Shown: piece by piece, positions 43,320-52,555 of the stretch
How positions within the stretch are numbered: the stretch's first letter is position 1
Layout: each line of letters opens with the position of its first letter
Assembly: GCA_023415825.1 (NCBI GenBank)
Contig: JAEZJF010000018.1
Location: 300,833-364,832 of the forward strand
Length of the DNA: 64,000 bases
Reading direction: 5' to 3'
DNA from: Bacillota bacterium
GTDB taxonomy: Bacteria > Bacillota > Clostridia > DSM-8532
Notes under the pieces: model-generated
Seen by the model: only the letters and a program-made list of their open reading frames with translations
Databases searched by the model: none
Told to the model about the DNA's origin: nothing
Program-made: the position numbers and the translations under genes

Positions 43320-44174
43320 TTATTTTCCATAATTTATCAACATTTCGATTATTCTGTCAAACTCATCATTTGAATAATATTCGATGATGATCTTGCCCTT
43401 TTGCTTTCCACGAATCAGATCGATCTTTGTTCCATATAAAGTTCTAAGCTTCTCTTCAAGATCGGAAATTTCAGCTTGTGCCTTCGAAGCAGGCTTTTGC
43501 TTAATTACTCGATTTTTTTCTTCCTTAGCTGCTAGTTTTTCAATTTCTCTGACATTTAGATTATTATCTACAATTTGTTTTGCAAGTTCGTTTTGTCTCT
43601 TGAGGTCACCGACTGTTATTAAGGTACGAGCATGTCCACTGGTAATCCTGCCATCGGACAGCATTTCTTTAATTTCTCCTGAGAGATTTAAAAGTCTTAC
43701 AGAATTCGCTATAGCAGCACGACTCTTTCCTACAACCTTTGAAACCTCTTCCTGAGTAAGTCCATATTCCTCAATTAATTTTTGATAGGCCTCTGCTTCC
43801 TCAATGGGATTTAAATCCTCCCTTTGAAGATTCTCAATAAGCGCTATTTCCATAACCTCACGAGAAGAGATATCCTTTACAATAACAGGAATGGTTTTTA
43901 GTCCTGCAAGTTTTGAAGCACGCCATCTTCTTTCACCTGCAATAATTATATATCGTGCCCCATTGCTACGAACAATAATGGGTTGAACCACTCCATGCTC
44001 TTTTATTGATTCAGCTAGTGCCTCAAGTCTTTCTTGATCAAAAACCTTTCTAGGCTGTTCGCTATTGGGTTCAACATCATTAATTCTAACTTCGAGTATA
44101 CTGTTTTTGGCTTCCTCTAAGGCGTTGGTCGAACTTATCAGCGCATCCAAACCTTTTCCTAAACCTTTTCTCAT
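43320..44174 (-). CDS. parB: Chromosome partitioning protein ParB (Spo0J)
   Basis: ParB binds parS sites near the origin, spreads as a CTP-dependent clamp and loads SMC. The 284-residue protein has the N-terminal CTPase core with GERRWRASKLAG and ENLQREDLNPIEEAEAYQ, a helix-turn-helix (TQEEVSKVVGKSRAAIANSVRLL, near residues 138-160) and a C-terminal dimer domain. Its ATG follows the parA stop codon directly. Three consensus parS sites lie upstream of parA. A second ParB-like protein, Noc, is at 59588. Confidence 0.96.
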   Translation of the reverse strand: MRKGLGKGLDALISSTNALEEAKNSILEVRINDVEPNSEQPRKVFDQERLEALAESIKEHGVVQPIIVRSNGARYIIIAGERRWRASKLAGLKTIPVIVKDISSREVMEIALIENLQREDLNPIEEAEAYQKLIEEYGLTQEEVSKVVGKSRAAIANSVRLLNLSGEIKEMLSDGRITSGHARTLITVGDLKRQNELAKQIVDNNLNVREIEKLAAKEEKNRVIKQKPASKAQAEISDLEEKLRTLYGTKIDLIRGKQKGKIIIEYYSNDEFDRIIEMLINYGK

Positions 44175-44945
44175 CTATATTTCCTCCGAACTCATAATGA
44201 CTTCCTCTGCTAATTCCATATAGCACTCGGCTCCCTTTGACTTTTCATCATATAAAATAATAGGAAGTCCAAAGCTAGGAGCCTCACTTAAACGAACATT
44301 CCGTGGAATAATAGTCCTGTAAACCTTATTGCCAAAATACTTTTTAACCTCTTCTACAACTTGTATGGAGAGATTTGTTCTGGCATCAAACATGGTTAAA
44401 ACAACACCCTCCACACGCAAAGATTTATTGAGGTGCTTCTGTACTATTTTGACAGTATTCATGAGTTGGCTTAAGCCTTCAAGAGCATAGTACTCACATT
44501 GTATAGGAACAAGAATGGTATTTGCTGCTGTCAGTGAATTTACTGTTAAAAGACCAAGTGATGGCGGACAATCAATAATGATAAAATCATACTTATCTTC
44601 TACCTCTTCCAGAGCATGTTTCAGTCTGGTTTCTCTTGAGAAGACTGAAACTAATTCAACCTCTGCTCCGGCCAAATTGATGTTAGAAGGAGATAATAAA
44701 AGATTTTTTATCTTTGTCTCAACAAGCGTATCCTCTATGGGCATGTCATTGATAACAGCATCATATATGGAACTACGCACTGTATTTTTATCTACACCAA
44801 GACCACTTGTGGTATTGCCTTGCGGATCAATATCGATGACAAGAACTTTTTTGTTTTTTACGGCAAGACATGCACTGAGATTAACGGAGGTTGTTGTTTT
44901 GCCGACACCACCCTTTTGATTTGCAATAGCAATAATCTTAGCCAT
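44175..44945 (-). CDS. parA: Chromosome partitioning ATPase ParA (Soj)
   Basis: ParA is the Walker-type ATPase that works with ParB in origin segregation and, as Soj, can modulate DnaA. The 256-residue protein has the deviant Walker motif KGGVGKT (11-17), VLVIDIDPQGNTTSGLG (about 33-49) and FIIIDCPPSLG (about 117). The start is ATG 44945 with GAGGTG upstream, preferred over an ATG four codons earlier that overlaps the ribosome site. In most Firmicutes this gene lies next to noc; here it faces gyrB across a 1.2-kb spacer. Confidence 0.96.
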   Translation of the reverse strand: MAKIIAIANQKGGVGKTTTSVNLSACLAVKNKKVLVIDIDPQGNTTSGLGVDKNTVRSSIYDAVINDMPIEDTLVETKIKNLLLSPSNINLAGAEVELVSVFSRETRLKHALEEVEDKYDFIIIDCPPSLGLLTVNSLTAANTILVPIQCEYYALEGLSQLMNTVKIVQKHLNKSLRVEGVVLTMFDARTNLSIQVVEEVKKYFGNKVYRTIIPRNVRLSEAPSFGLPIILYDEKSKGAECYMELAEEVIMSSEEI

Positions 44946-45124
44946 AGAGCACCTCATCCATACAAAGTAAGTGACCCCTTAGGGGTAATTCTATTAAATA
45001 TTTAAGCTTTAGGTGTTATTTTGGAACACACCTCTATTATGATGACTTTTCATAAAGTCGTATAACGACTTTTTCCTTAATGTTGCCAGCAGCTATTGCA
45101 GTTTTCATACAATCTGATGCAATA

Positions 45125-45163
45125 GTGGTACGTTCCTGTGAGAACGTACCACAAGCCTCAACC
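45125..45163 (+). repeat. Hairpin repeat H copy
   Basis: TGGTACGTTC pairs with GAACGTACCA, followed by CAAGCCTCAACCC. The copy at 60643-60684 has the same plan (stem, then ACAAGCCTCGACCC) in the same orientation, at the other inversion junction. Confidence 0.65.
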
Positions 45164-45301
45164 CATAAACCGCGATAGGATTATTCATCCTTCAATCAAG
45201 GCTTACTCAATTCAAAATAACATAAATTTCGTAAAAAATCACGAAGTAACTTCCTGAGAGATAATCATATTATAACACAAATTATTGACCTGTGAAGTTA
45301 T

Positions 45302-45317
45302 TGTTTCACGTGAAACA
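45302..45317. promoter_or_regulatory. parS site 1
   Basis: TGTTTCACGTGAAACA is an exact 16-base parS palindrome, the binding site of ParB, 357 bases upstream of parA. Confidence 0.95.
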
Positions 45318-45773
45318 ATTAGTATTTGAATTATCTTTGGTTGCACTTTTTATACGCATTAATAGGCGCATACTAAAGGAACACCTAATGTTTGTTCTTA
45401 GACTTTGCGCTTTTATTGATTTTAAACAGATATTATACATAAAGCGTCTATGAATATTGTTTATTATCTTGCATTAACATATTCTTTTTATACTGCTGCT
45501 ACTTTATTATACTGATACTCAATTATTCGTCATAGTTTTTTTTGTTATATAAGAATTTCAATATAACTGAAATAATAAATGTTAATAGATTTTATACCAA
45601 GCATATTATCTATATTTTATTAAAGTTAATAGTTTTTACACAATAATTATGGAACTTAATATTAATAATTTCTTTACTAATATTATTTGTTCTTTACAAT
45701 CTTTTAAAATACTAGTTGTCGTTGATTCATTTAATTTCTATAGGTATACATCCATCTGAGTAATTAGTTCAAA

Positions 45774-45789
45774 TGTTTCACGTGAAACA
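45774..45789. promoter_or_regulatory. parS site 2
   Basis: TGTTTCACGTGAAACA, an exact match to the parS palindrome and identical to the other two copies. Confidence 0.95.
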
Positions 45790-45894
45790 ATATTTTTCTT
45801 AGCCTAATAGTTTATATTAATGATTATGAACATCGACTAATTTTTATTGCTTGAATTTCACTGTACTTTATTTAAAAAAGCATAAACTTAAATA

Positions 45895-45910
45895 TGTTTC
45901 ACGTGAAACA
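45895..45910. promoter_or_regulatory. parS site 3
   Basis: TGTTTCACGTGAAACA, the third exact parS palindrome within about 610 bases. Confidence 0.95.
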
Positions 45911-45925
45911 TTCTCTATAAATTAA

Positions 45926-45953
45926 GAGGCACATTCCAATAGAAATGTACCTC
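45926..45953 (+). repeat. Hairpin repeat H copy
   Basis: GAGGCACATTCC pairs with AAATGTACCTC with small mismatches, the same GAGGTnnATTCC core as the hairpins at 19471, 60643 and 63391. It has no T-run. Confidence 0.55.
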
Positions 45954-45966
45954 AAGTTACTATTCG

Positions 45967-46032
45967 TATAATAAGAACCCCACCCGTCTACGCAATCGAA
46001 GATTGCTTGCGGGTCCCGGGAACCTTGTTATT
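45967..46032 (+). repeat. Dispersed repeat family R, GAACCCC-type copy
   Basis: It begins TATAATAAGAACCCCACCCG, has the stem GCAATC/GATTGC, then GCGGGTCCCGGGAACCTTGT. It matches 52880-52940 in reverse, with paired changes in the stem (CGAAATC/GATTTCG there). A partial repeat start (AATAAGAACCCC) follows from about 46037. Confidence 0.7.
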
Positions 46033-46143
46033 TCACAATAAGAACCCCTTCTGTCTACGTTAATCAATAATTTTTTCGTCTATATTTGTTGTGCGCTCTG
46101 AACTTATTCTGATAGGTCCCCATAAACTCGCTTCTAAACAAAT

Positions 46144-46172
46144 ATGGGGCAAGTATTATCTACCTGCCCCAT
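46144..46172 (-). terminator. Probable terminator of gyrB
   Basis: ATGGGGCA (46165-46172 on the minus strand) pairs with TGCCCCAT over a 13-base loop, followed on the minus strand by ATTTGTTT. It lies ten bases after the gyrB stop. The T-run is imperfect. Confidence 0.6.
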
Positions 46173-46181
46173 CATTGTCAT

Positions 46182-48116
46182 TTAAATATCTAAGTTGTTA
46201 ACCGTACGCGCATATTTCTGAATGAACTCTTTTCTTGGCTCAACCTTCTCACCCATTAGTATATTAAAGGTTTCATCTGAATTTACCATATCTTCTACTT
46301 CAACCTTCAAAATAATTCTGGTTTCCGGATTCATTGTGGTTTCCCAAAGCTGCTCGGAATTCATTTCTCCAAGTCCTTTATATCGCTGTAATGACACATT
46401 ATTGTCTTCCTTGTTCCAGTTCTTTTCCTTCATTAATTTTTGAAGCTCACGGTCGTTATAAACATAATATTCTTCTTTTCCCTTCTTTAGTTTATATAGT
46501 GGTGGTTGTGCTATATAAATATGTCCCTTTTCGACCAGAGGCTTCATATAACGGAAAAAGAAGGTCAATAATAGTGTTCTGATATGGGAACCGTCAACAT
46601 CAGCATCGGCCATAATGACTACTTTATGATATCTTAGCCTGGACAAGTCCATATCCTCGCCAATACCGGTACCAAGAGCAGTTATAACAGGACTTAGCTT
46701 TTCATTGCCATATACCTTGTCTTCACGGGATTTCTCCACATTCAGCATTTTCCCCCAAAGTGGTAAAATAGCTTGATACTTTCTGTCTCTGCCCTGTTTA
46801 GCACTGCCGCCTGCAGAGTCACCCTCTACTATAAAGATCTCACATTTTTCCGGATCTCTTTCCGAACAATCTGCCAGTTTTCCGGGAAGTGATGTAGATT
46901 CAAGCACAGATTTTCTTTTTGTCATTTCACGTGCTTTTCTGGCTGCCTCTCGTGCACGGAAGGAAAGCAAGGTTTTATCAATGATTATCTTTGCAACCCT
47001 TGGGTTTTCCTCTAGAATGTATGAGAGCTTCTCAGTTACGACATTTTCTGTAAAAGAACGGATATCTGCATTCCCCAACTTAGTCTTTGTTTGGCCCTCA
47101 AATTGTGGGTCAGGCAATTTTACACAGATAATAGCTGTTAAACCTTCCCTTACATCTTCTCCTGAAAGATTTTTATCATTTTCTTTCAGCATATTTGCTT
47201 TTCTCATATAATCATTGACAACTTTTGTGATGGCCGTCTTAAATCCAGTTATATGTGTACCGCCCTCAGTAGTCGAAATATTGTTAGCATAGCTATATAC
47301 ATTCTCCATAAATGAATCAGTATATTGCATGGCTATCTCCAATTCAACCTGATCCTTTTTTGCACAAAAATAGATGACTTCCGGATGGATTATCTCTTTG
47401 TTTTTATTAATATACTCAACAAAGGAGCTTATCCCTCCCTCGTAATGAAGATCAACTCTATTCTCTTCTTCTCCCCTCAGATCTATCAATGAAATAGTTA
47501 TAAAACGGTTCAAAAAAGCCATTTCTCTGAAACGCTTAAGTAAGATTTCAAAATCGAATACGGTCTCTTCAAAAATTTGTTCATCTGGCTTAAATGTTGT
47601 CTTCGTTCCAGACAATTCCGGATCACATTCTCCTATTACCGTTACGCCTGTTACAGGTATTCCTCTTTCATAACGTTGTTTATAAACTTTTCCATCACGG
47701 GTAACTTCAACTTCCATCCATCCAGATAAAGCGTTGACAACAGATGCACCAACACCGTGAAGTCCGCCTGAGACTTTATAACCCTCACCGCCAAATTTTC
47801 CACCTGCATGGAGTACAGTATGAACAACCTCCATAGTCGGGATTTTAAGTTTAGGATGTATACCTGTCGGAATACCACGGCCATTATCAACATTGGTAAT
47901 GCTGTTATCCTTATTTATATAGACCTGAATATGATCACAATAGCCTGCAAGTGATTCATCGACACTGTTATCGACGATCTCATAAACTAAGTGGTGCAAG
48001 CCACGTGACGATGTACTTCCTATATACATGCCAGGCCTTTTTCTTACAGCTTCGAGGCCTTCTAATACCTGTATTTGTTCCTCATTATATCCTTCATGAT
48101 TATGATGCTCAGACAT
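46182..48116 (-). CDS. gyrB: DNA gyrase subunit B
   Basis: GyrB is the ATPase subunit of gyrase, which introduces negative supercoils. The 644-residue protein has the GHKL ATPase domain (EGLEAVRKRPGMYIG near residue 20; VDNSVDE; VDNGRGIP), the transducer domain and the Toprim domain (VEGDSAGGSAKQGRDR, about 425; ADADVDGSHIRTLLLTFFFR). It lacks the large proteobacterial insertion, as expected for Firmicutes. The start is ATG 48116, with AGGAGG eleven bases upstream inside the end of remB. gyrA, normally adjacent, lies 12.7 kb away on the opposite strand. Confidence 0.97.
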   Translation of the reverse strand: MSEHHNHEGYNEEQIQVLEGLEAVRKRPGMYIGSTSSRGLHHLVYEIVDNSVDESLAGYCDHIQVYINKDNSITNVDNGRGIPTGIHPKLKIPTMEVVHTVLHAGGKFGGEGYKVSGGLHGVGASVVNALSGWMEVEVTRDGKVYKQRYERGIPVTGVTVIGECDPELSGTKTTFKPDEQIFEETVFDFEILLKRFREMAFLNRFITISLIDLRGEEENRVDLHYEGGISSFVEYINKNKEIIHPEVIYFCAKKDQVELEIAMQYTDSFMENVYSYANNISTTEGGTHITGFKTAITKVVNDYMRKANMLKENDKNLSGEDVREGLTAIICVKLPDPQFEGQTKTKLGNADIRSFTENVVTEKLSYILEENPRVAKIIIDKTLLSFRAREAARKAREMTKRKSVLESTSLPGKLADCSERDPEKCEIFIVEGDSAGGSAKQGRDRKYQAILPLWGKMLNVEKSREDKVYGNEKLSPVITALGTGIGEDMDLSRLRYHKVVIMADADVDGSHIRTLLLTFFFRYMKPLVEKGHIYIAQPPLYKLKKGKEEYYVYNDRELQKLMKEKNWNKEDNNVSLQRYKGLGEMNSEQLWETTMNPETRIILKVEVEDMVNSDETFNILMGEKVEPRKEFIQKYARTVNNLDI

Positions 48117-48393
48117 TGGGTTTTTTCCTCCTATTAGCCTGTGTTTGTTTAAGTGCCCTCTTATATAGTGTAGATGATGATATAGGTGATAAATAAACTG
48201 TTTGTTTTCCTTCATTCATTGCAACAATAAATGACTTTGGTATATCCGTTCCAACTGTTTTAACCATTCCACGTTCTTCACAGCGTTTTAGAAAGTGGCG
48301 GGTATTATTGGATGTCGTCGTTCTTTCTATATCCATTATTGCGATTATATTCTTTAAATAAACAATCTCATCTGCACCAATATGTAAAAACAC
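48109..48393 (-). CDS. remB: Extracellular matrix regulator RemB (DUF370)
   Basis: This 94-residue DUF370 protein reads FLHIGADEIVYLKNIIAIMD and ends with the family's KQTVYLSPISSSTLYKRA. RemB proteins are small regulators found between recF and gyrB in Firmicutes. I set the start at GTG 48393, because AGGTG lies five bases upstream and the family begins with (M/V)FLHIG; a TTG five codons earlier is also possible. It overlaps the gyrB start by eight bases. The C-terminus is slightly longer and more basic than in Bacillus. Confidence 0.9.
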   Translation of the reverse strand: MFLHIGADEIVYLKNIIAIMDIERTTTSNNTRHFLKRCEERGMVKTVGTDIPKSFIVAMNEGKQTVYLSPISSSTLYKRALKQTQANRRKKPNV

Positions 48394-48456
48394 ATTATCA
48401 CCTATCAATTTTATTCTAGTTTGTTGAATCGGTCAACCAAGGAGAAATCAAAGTAC

Positions 48457-48500
48457 AACTTCCGATTCTTCAATATTTACTGTAAGATTTATCGGAAGTT
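48457..48500. repeat. Inverted repeat between recF and remB
   Basis: AACTTCCGAT (48457-48466) and ATCGGAAGTT (48491-48500) are perfect 10-base arms 24 bases apart. They lie in the short recF-remB spacer. The loop is too long for a standard terminator; it could be a transcript structure or a binding site. Confidence 0.4.
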
Positions 48501-48509
48501 ACATTTTGA

Positions 48510-49625
48510 TCATCCCTTAGGAGTTACACTTCCGTTCCTTACATAAAAACGCTTTACCTGTCTATCTTTTATACTGTTAAATGGCAAATCATCTGTTGTT
48601 GTAATGATAGTTTGAACATCATATAATCCTTTGATGAGATATTCCTGTCTTCTTAAATCAAGCTCTGACATCACATCATCTAATAGAAGCACAGGTTTTT
48701 CTCCCCTTATTTCCTCAATAAAAAGCAGTTCTGATATTATAAGGGATAATGCCAATGTACGCTGCTGCCCCTGTGAACAGTATTGTCGCGAGTTCATGCC
48801 ATTTAGTAAAATTTCAAAGTCATCTCGATGGGGGCCGTATAAACATTGGGAGATTTGAATTTCCTTCTTTAGACCCAGATTTAGCTTTCCTCTTAATTCA
48901 TCTTCAAAATATTTTTCATCAGATTGATCATTATAATTGCAGTATGTTCTATAAATCAGATCTGATTTTTCTTTTCCTTCAGTTATTTGACCTATTTCCT
49001 CTCTCATCAATTTATTGAGATTTTCAACGGTTTTCATACGGAGAAATGCAATTTTTCCTCCATAAAGAGCCAGCTGATCATTCCAAACAGGAAGTACATT
49101 CTCATATTTATTATCATTTCTTCCTTTTTTTAAAGCAATTGACTTGTTTTTTATAAGCACATTGTATTGCTGAAGAAAATGAAGGTATTGTCTATTGGTC
49201 TGACAGAGTAAAATATCTAAGAATTTCCTCCTCATAAGCGGAGATCCTTTCACGACCTCCAATGTTTCAGGGGAAAAGAGAATCATGTTAAGTGTACCCA
49301 AAATATCAGATAATTTATTTCTCTTTATACCGTTAATCTCTGCATGACGTCCTTTATCTTTTGAATATCGAATAACAACATTATTCTCTCTACCATTAAT
49401 GCATGCTGTCAGATTTAGCTCAAATCCGTTTTGTCCGTATTGTATAAGATCATGGTAATTATTTGTTCTGTGTGATTTTCCTGTGGCAGTGATATATAGA
49501 GCCTCCAAAACATTAGTTTTCCCTTGAGCATTCTCTCCAAATAGAATATTAATACTGTCACTTAAAGTGATGGCTTGTCTGTCGTAATTTCTGAAATGAA
49601 GCAACTCAAGTGTTTTAATGGTCAC
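48510..49625 (-). CDS. recF: DNA recombination/repair protein RecF
   Basis: RecF is an SMC-like ATPase that helps load RecA at gaps. The 371-residue protein opens with LELLHFRNYDRQ, followed by Walker A GENAQGKT (about residues 31-38), the signature YCSQGQQRTLALSLIISEL (about 280-298) and Walker B PVLLLDDVMSELD (about 313). Its start overlaps the end of the S4-domain gene by four bases. It is part of the dnaA-dnaN-S4-recF-remB-gyrB series. Confidence 0.96.
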   Translation of the reverse strand: MTIKTLELLHFRNYDRQAITLSDSINILFGENAQGKTNVLEALYITATGKSHRTNNYHDLIQYGQNGFELNLTACINGRENNVVIRYSKDKGRHAEINGIKRNKLSDILGTLNMILFSPETLEVVKGSPLMRRKFLDILLCQTNRQYLHFLQQYNVLIKNKSIALKKGRNDNKYENVLPVWNDQLALYGGKIAFLRMKTVENLNKLMREEIGQITEGKEKSDLIYRTYCNYNDQSDEKYFEDELRGKLNLGLKKEIQISQCLYGPHRDDFEILLNGMNSRQYCSQGQQRTLALSLIISELLFIEEIRGEKPVLLLDDVMSELDLRRQEYLIKGLYDVQTIITTTDDLPFNSIKDRQVKRFYVRNGSVTPKG

Positions 49626-49846
49626 TTTTTTTCACCATCTTTAACAATTTTAAAAGTCTGCCCTTTAATCTGCACGCTATCGCCATGCCTTAGCTTCTTA
49701 CCCCTTCTCTCTTCCTTTTCTCCATTAACAAATATTTCATTGTTTGCAATAAAGATTTTAGCTTCGCCTCCTGAGCCAACAATATCAGCAAGCTTTAAAA
49801 ATTGATCTAGCTTAATATATTCGCTCGTTATCGCTACAGCCTTCAT
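49622..49846 (-). CDS. yaaA: S4-domain RNA-binding protein (YaaA type)
   Basis: This 74-residue S4 protein has the motif YIKLDQFLKLADIVGSGGEAKIFI and VNGEKEERRGKKLRHGDSV. Proteins of this type lie between dnaN and recF in Firmicutes and act in ribosome assembly or RNA binding. The short spacer to dnaN (12 bases) and four-base overlap with recF mean one operon. Confidence 0.92.
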   Translation of the reverse strand: MKAVAITSEYIKLDQFLKLADIVGSGGEAKIFIANNEIFVNGEKEERRGKKLRHGDSVQIKGQTFKIVKDGEKK

Positions 49847-49858
49847 AAAAACACCTCA

Positions 49859-50959
49859 TTAAGAATTCTTTATTCTAACAGGCAAAACTAAATAGAGGTA
49901 ACGGTCATGGTCAATTGCAGTAATGATGCAGGGTCCAATAGAGGAAGTATACGAAATCTTAATTGTTTCATCCGGTATAACTTTAAGAGCATCAATAAAA
50001 TAACGTGGATTAAAGCCAATATGCAGAACTGCCCCATTATTTACAATTTTTATTTGTTCCTTTGACAAACCAATCTCAGCTGTAGATGAGACGACCATAT
50101 TATCATCGCCAATATTAAACCTTACGGGATAACGCTTGTCATCACTTGTTATAAGAGAAGCTCTTTCAAGGCTCTCAATGAGTTCTTTTGTATTAATCTG
50201 AACAACAGTTTCAAATTGTGATGGTATATAGCTGTTATAGTTCATAAACTCGCCGTCAAGGACATTGGAAATTACTCTGCAGTTTTTAAATACAAATGAT
50301 GCAAGGTTACCTGACAATGATATACCGACAGGATCATCATTGGTTTCCAATATTCTTAATATTTCATTCATATTCTTTCCAGGAATGACGACCTTAAACT
50401 TAATGCTTTCTTTTATAACGGTATGTGCAATTGCCATTCTGAATCCGTCCAAAGCGACTATTTTTATTTCACCGTTATCTGCCTCAAGTAATGCTCCGGT
50501 CATTATTTTTCTGTTTTCGTCGGTTCCAACGGCAAATATGGTCTGCTTGATTAAATCCTTTAATGTTGCCTGTGCAATAGAAAAAGAAATATCGTTTTGC
50601 AATGCAGGAGGAAGAGGATAACTATCAGCATCCATTCCTTTTATTTCAAAATATGAATTCAGGCACTCTATTCTTACCTTGCTTCCATCAAAGACTTCGA
50701 TGGATACCGGTGCGTCAGGAAGTTTCCTTATGATTTCACCAAACATTCTGGATTGAATGACAATGGATCCTTTTTCTTTTATGTCAGCCTCGATTGTATA
50801 TTCAATTCCAAGATCAAAACAGTTACCGATAAGCTTAAGATTCTCATCAGCTTCAATATAAATGCCTTCAAGAACAGGTAAGGTTGCTTTTGGCATAACA
50901 GCCTTCTGTACCACATTAATAGCTTCCATCAGATTTTGTTTGAGGATAATAGCCTTCAT
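49859..50959 (-). CDS. dnaN: DNA polymerase III beta subunit (sliding clamp)
   Basis: DnaN forms the dimeric ring that tethers DNA polymerases. The 366-residue protein has three clamp domains, with MKAIILKQNLMEAINVVQKAV at the start, RYPVRFNIGDDNMVVSST in the third domain and the C-terminal LVLPVRI, normal for the family. AGGGAG lies just before the ATG. It is separated from dnaA by 230 bases that carry DnaA boxes. DinB in this window has a matching clamp-binding motif. Confidence 0.97.
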   Translation of the reverse strand: MKAIILKQNLMEAINVVQKAVMPKATLPVLEGIYIEADENLKLIGNCFDLGIEYTIEADIKEKGSIVIQSRMFGEIIRKLPDAPVSIEVFDGSKVRIECLNSYFEIKGMDADSYPLPPALQNDISFSIAQATLKDLIKQTIFAVGTDENRKIMTGALLEADNGEIKIVALDGFRMAIAHTVIKESIKFKVVIPGKNMNEILRILETNDDPVGISLSGNLASFVFKNCRVISNVLDGEFMNYNSYIPSQFETVVQINTKELIESLERASLITSDDKRYPVRFNIGDDNMVVSSTAEIGLSKEQIKIVNNGAVLHIGFNPRYFIDALKVIPDETIKISYTSSIGPCIITAIDHDRYLYLVLPVRIKNS

Positions 50960-51189
50960 TTTTTTCTCCCTTCGTGTTCTCTTTCTTTTATATAGATATT
51001 TAGCCGTAATAGTAGTAAGTGCTGTGGATTATGTTGAAAAGTGTGTTAAAGTGTCTGTTTGTTTATGTTTCCGATTCTAATAACTATGTTGAAAAAGTGT
51101 ACTATTTTTTGATCAAGCTGTGGGTTTAAAAATACGACATTTCTCTACACATTTTTCTCATCCACATATCCACAGTTTTCTGGGGACAT
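50960..51189. other. Candidate replication origin (oriC) in the dnaN-dnaA spacer
   Basis: These 230 bases contain near-consensus DnaA boxes: TGTGGATTA (51023-51031), TCATCCACA (51158-51166) and ATATCCACA (51166-51174), each one base from the consensus, plus TGTGGGTTT (51120-51128). Just left of the first box, TAATAGTAGTAA (51007-51018) forms TAA/TAG triplets like the DnaA-trio of Firmicute origins, next to an AT-rich stretch (50985-51003). The layout fits box, trio and unwinding region. The dnaA-rpmH spacer has no boxes. Confidence 0.7.
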
Positions 51190-52518
51190 CTATTGTTTTC
51201 CTGTTATATTTCGTTTCATTTCAATGACTGCACGGCGTAATTCAGCGTTTGTATCCATTTCCTCCTGAATTTTTACGCATGCATGCATGACCGTAGTATG
51301 ATCTCTTCCACCAAAAACCTGACCGATTCTTGGTAAAGACATACCTGTCAGATCCCTGCAAAGAAACATGGCTACTTGCCTGGGGAAAGCTATATCTCGG
51401 GATCTTTTCTGGGTAGTCAACTGTTCTGGTCTGATGTCATAGTATCTGGAAACAACTTTCATAATGGTGCTGTGGTTAATATTCGTCACCGAAATACCTG
51501 CAAGAATCTGTTTTAAGCAATCCTGTGCAAGCTCCAGTGTTATTGGACTTCCGGTTAATGAAGCATAGGCAATGACACGGTTTAAAGCTCCTTCCAGCTC
51601 ACGGATGTTTGATTCGATATTGTCTGCAATATAGCCCAAAACCTCATTGGGAATGTCGTAACGCTCCATTTGTGATTTTTTACGCAGGATGGCGATACGC
51701 GTCTCAGTATCCGGAGCCTGAATATCGGCAATCAAGCCCCACTCAAATCTTGAGCGCAGCCGGTCCTCCAAGGTCAGAATCTCCTTGGGAGGCTTGTCGC
51801 TTGACAGAACAATTTGCTTATTTGCTTCATAAAGTGCATTAAATGTATGAAAGAACTCTTCCTGAGTTCTATCCTTACCGCCAATAAATTGAATATCGTC
51901 AATTAAAAGTACATCTATATTACGATATTTATTACGAAATTCCTCATTTCTATCATCTCTGATAGCATTAATCAATTCATTTGTGAACTTTTCCGATGAT
52001 GTGTAAAGAACTTTCGAATTGGGGTTCTGTTCAATGACAAAATGTCCGATAGCATGCATGAGATGGGTTTTTCCAAGGCCTACTCCCCCATAAATAAAAA
52101 GCGGGTTGTAAGCTGATGCAGGGGCTTCGGCAACTGCGAGCGCCGCAGCGTGGGCCAATTGGTTTCCATTACCTTTTACAAATGTATTAAAGGTATACTT
52201 GGGGTTTAAAATTGAAAGATTTGGGGTATTCTCCTCAACGGGAACTTCTTTTTGAATTTTTGACTCAGAAGATTTTACACAAAGCTCGACTTCAAGGTCG
52301 CGATGACTTACAATTTTAACTGCATTTTGCAGAAGATCCTTATAACGTGATTTGATAATACCGAGGTTAAATTCCGATGGAACTTCCAACACGATACTAT
52401 TTTTTTCGATTGAAACGGGAATAATGGGTTCGATCCAAGTGCTAAAGCTAACACTGGTCATCTCTTCTTCTAAAAGCTTTTTTACATCAACCCAAATTTC
52501 CCTTAAACCAGATGCCAT
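51190..52518 (-). CDS. dnaA: Chromosomal replication initiator DnaA
   Basis: DnaA binds DnaA boxes and melts the origin. The 442-residue protein has domain I (about residues 1-85), a short linker, the AAA+ domain with Walker A GGVGLGKT (144-151) and Walker B LLIDDIQ (Asp207-Asp208), and the C-terminal domain IV with CRDLTGMSLPRIGQVFGGRDHTTV. The start is ATG 52518 with GGAGG eight bases upstream, 30-40 bases after a good promoter. The longer frame would run into the promoter. Transcription points toward the origin spacer, as in other Firmicutes. Confidence 0.97.
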   Translation of the reverse strand: MASGLREIWVDVKKLLEEEMTSVSFSTWIEPIIPVSIEKNSIVLEVPSEFNLGIIKSRYKDLLQNAVKIVSHRDLEVELCVKSSESKIQKEVPVEENTPNLSILNPKYTFNTFVKGNGNQLAHAAALAVAEAPASAYNPLFIYGGVGLGKTHLMHAIGHFVIEQNPNSKVLYTSSEKFTNELINAIRDDRNEEFRNKYRNIDVLLIDDIQFIGGKDRTQEEFFHTFNALYEANKQIVLSSDKPPKEILTLEDRLRSRFEWGLIADIQAPDTETRIAILRKKSQMERYDIPNEVLGYIADNIESNIRELEGALNRVIAYASLTGSPITLELAQDCLKQILAGISVTNINHSTIMKVVSRYYDIRPEQLTTQKRSRDIAFPRQVAMFLCRDLTGMSLPRIGQVFGGRDHTTVMHACVKIQEEMDTNAELRRAVIEMKRNITGKQ

Positions 52519-52555
52519 TAGAAATTCCTCCATTTGTTTTCCTGCCGTATACTTA

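Larger units (their letters stand above)
44946..46181. other. 1.2-kb gene-free, AT-rich region with parS sites and repeats
   Basis: I see no gene in this region. It holds a small stem AAAGTCGT/ACGACTTT (45054-45072), a family H hairpin (45125-45163), three parS sites, a second family H hairpin (45926-45953), a family R repeat (45967-46032) with a partial second copy (from about 46037), and the gyrB terminator. The core (about 45250-45900) is extremely AT-rich. This is one of the two junctions of the inferred inversion of the origin block. Confidence 0.75.
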
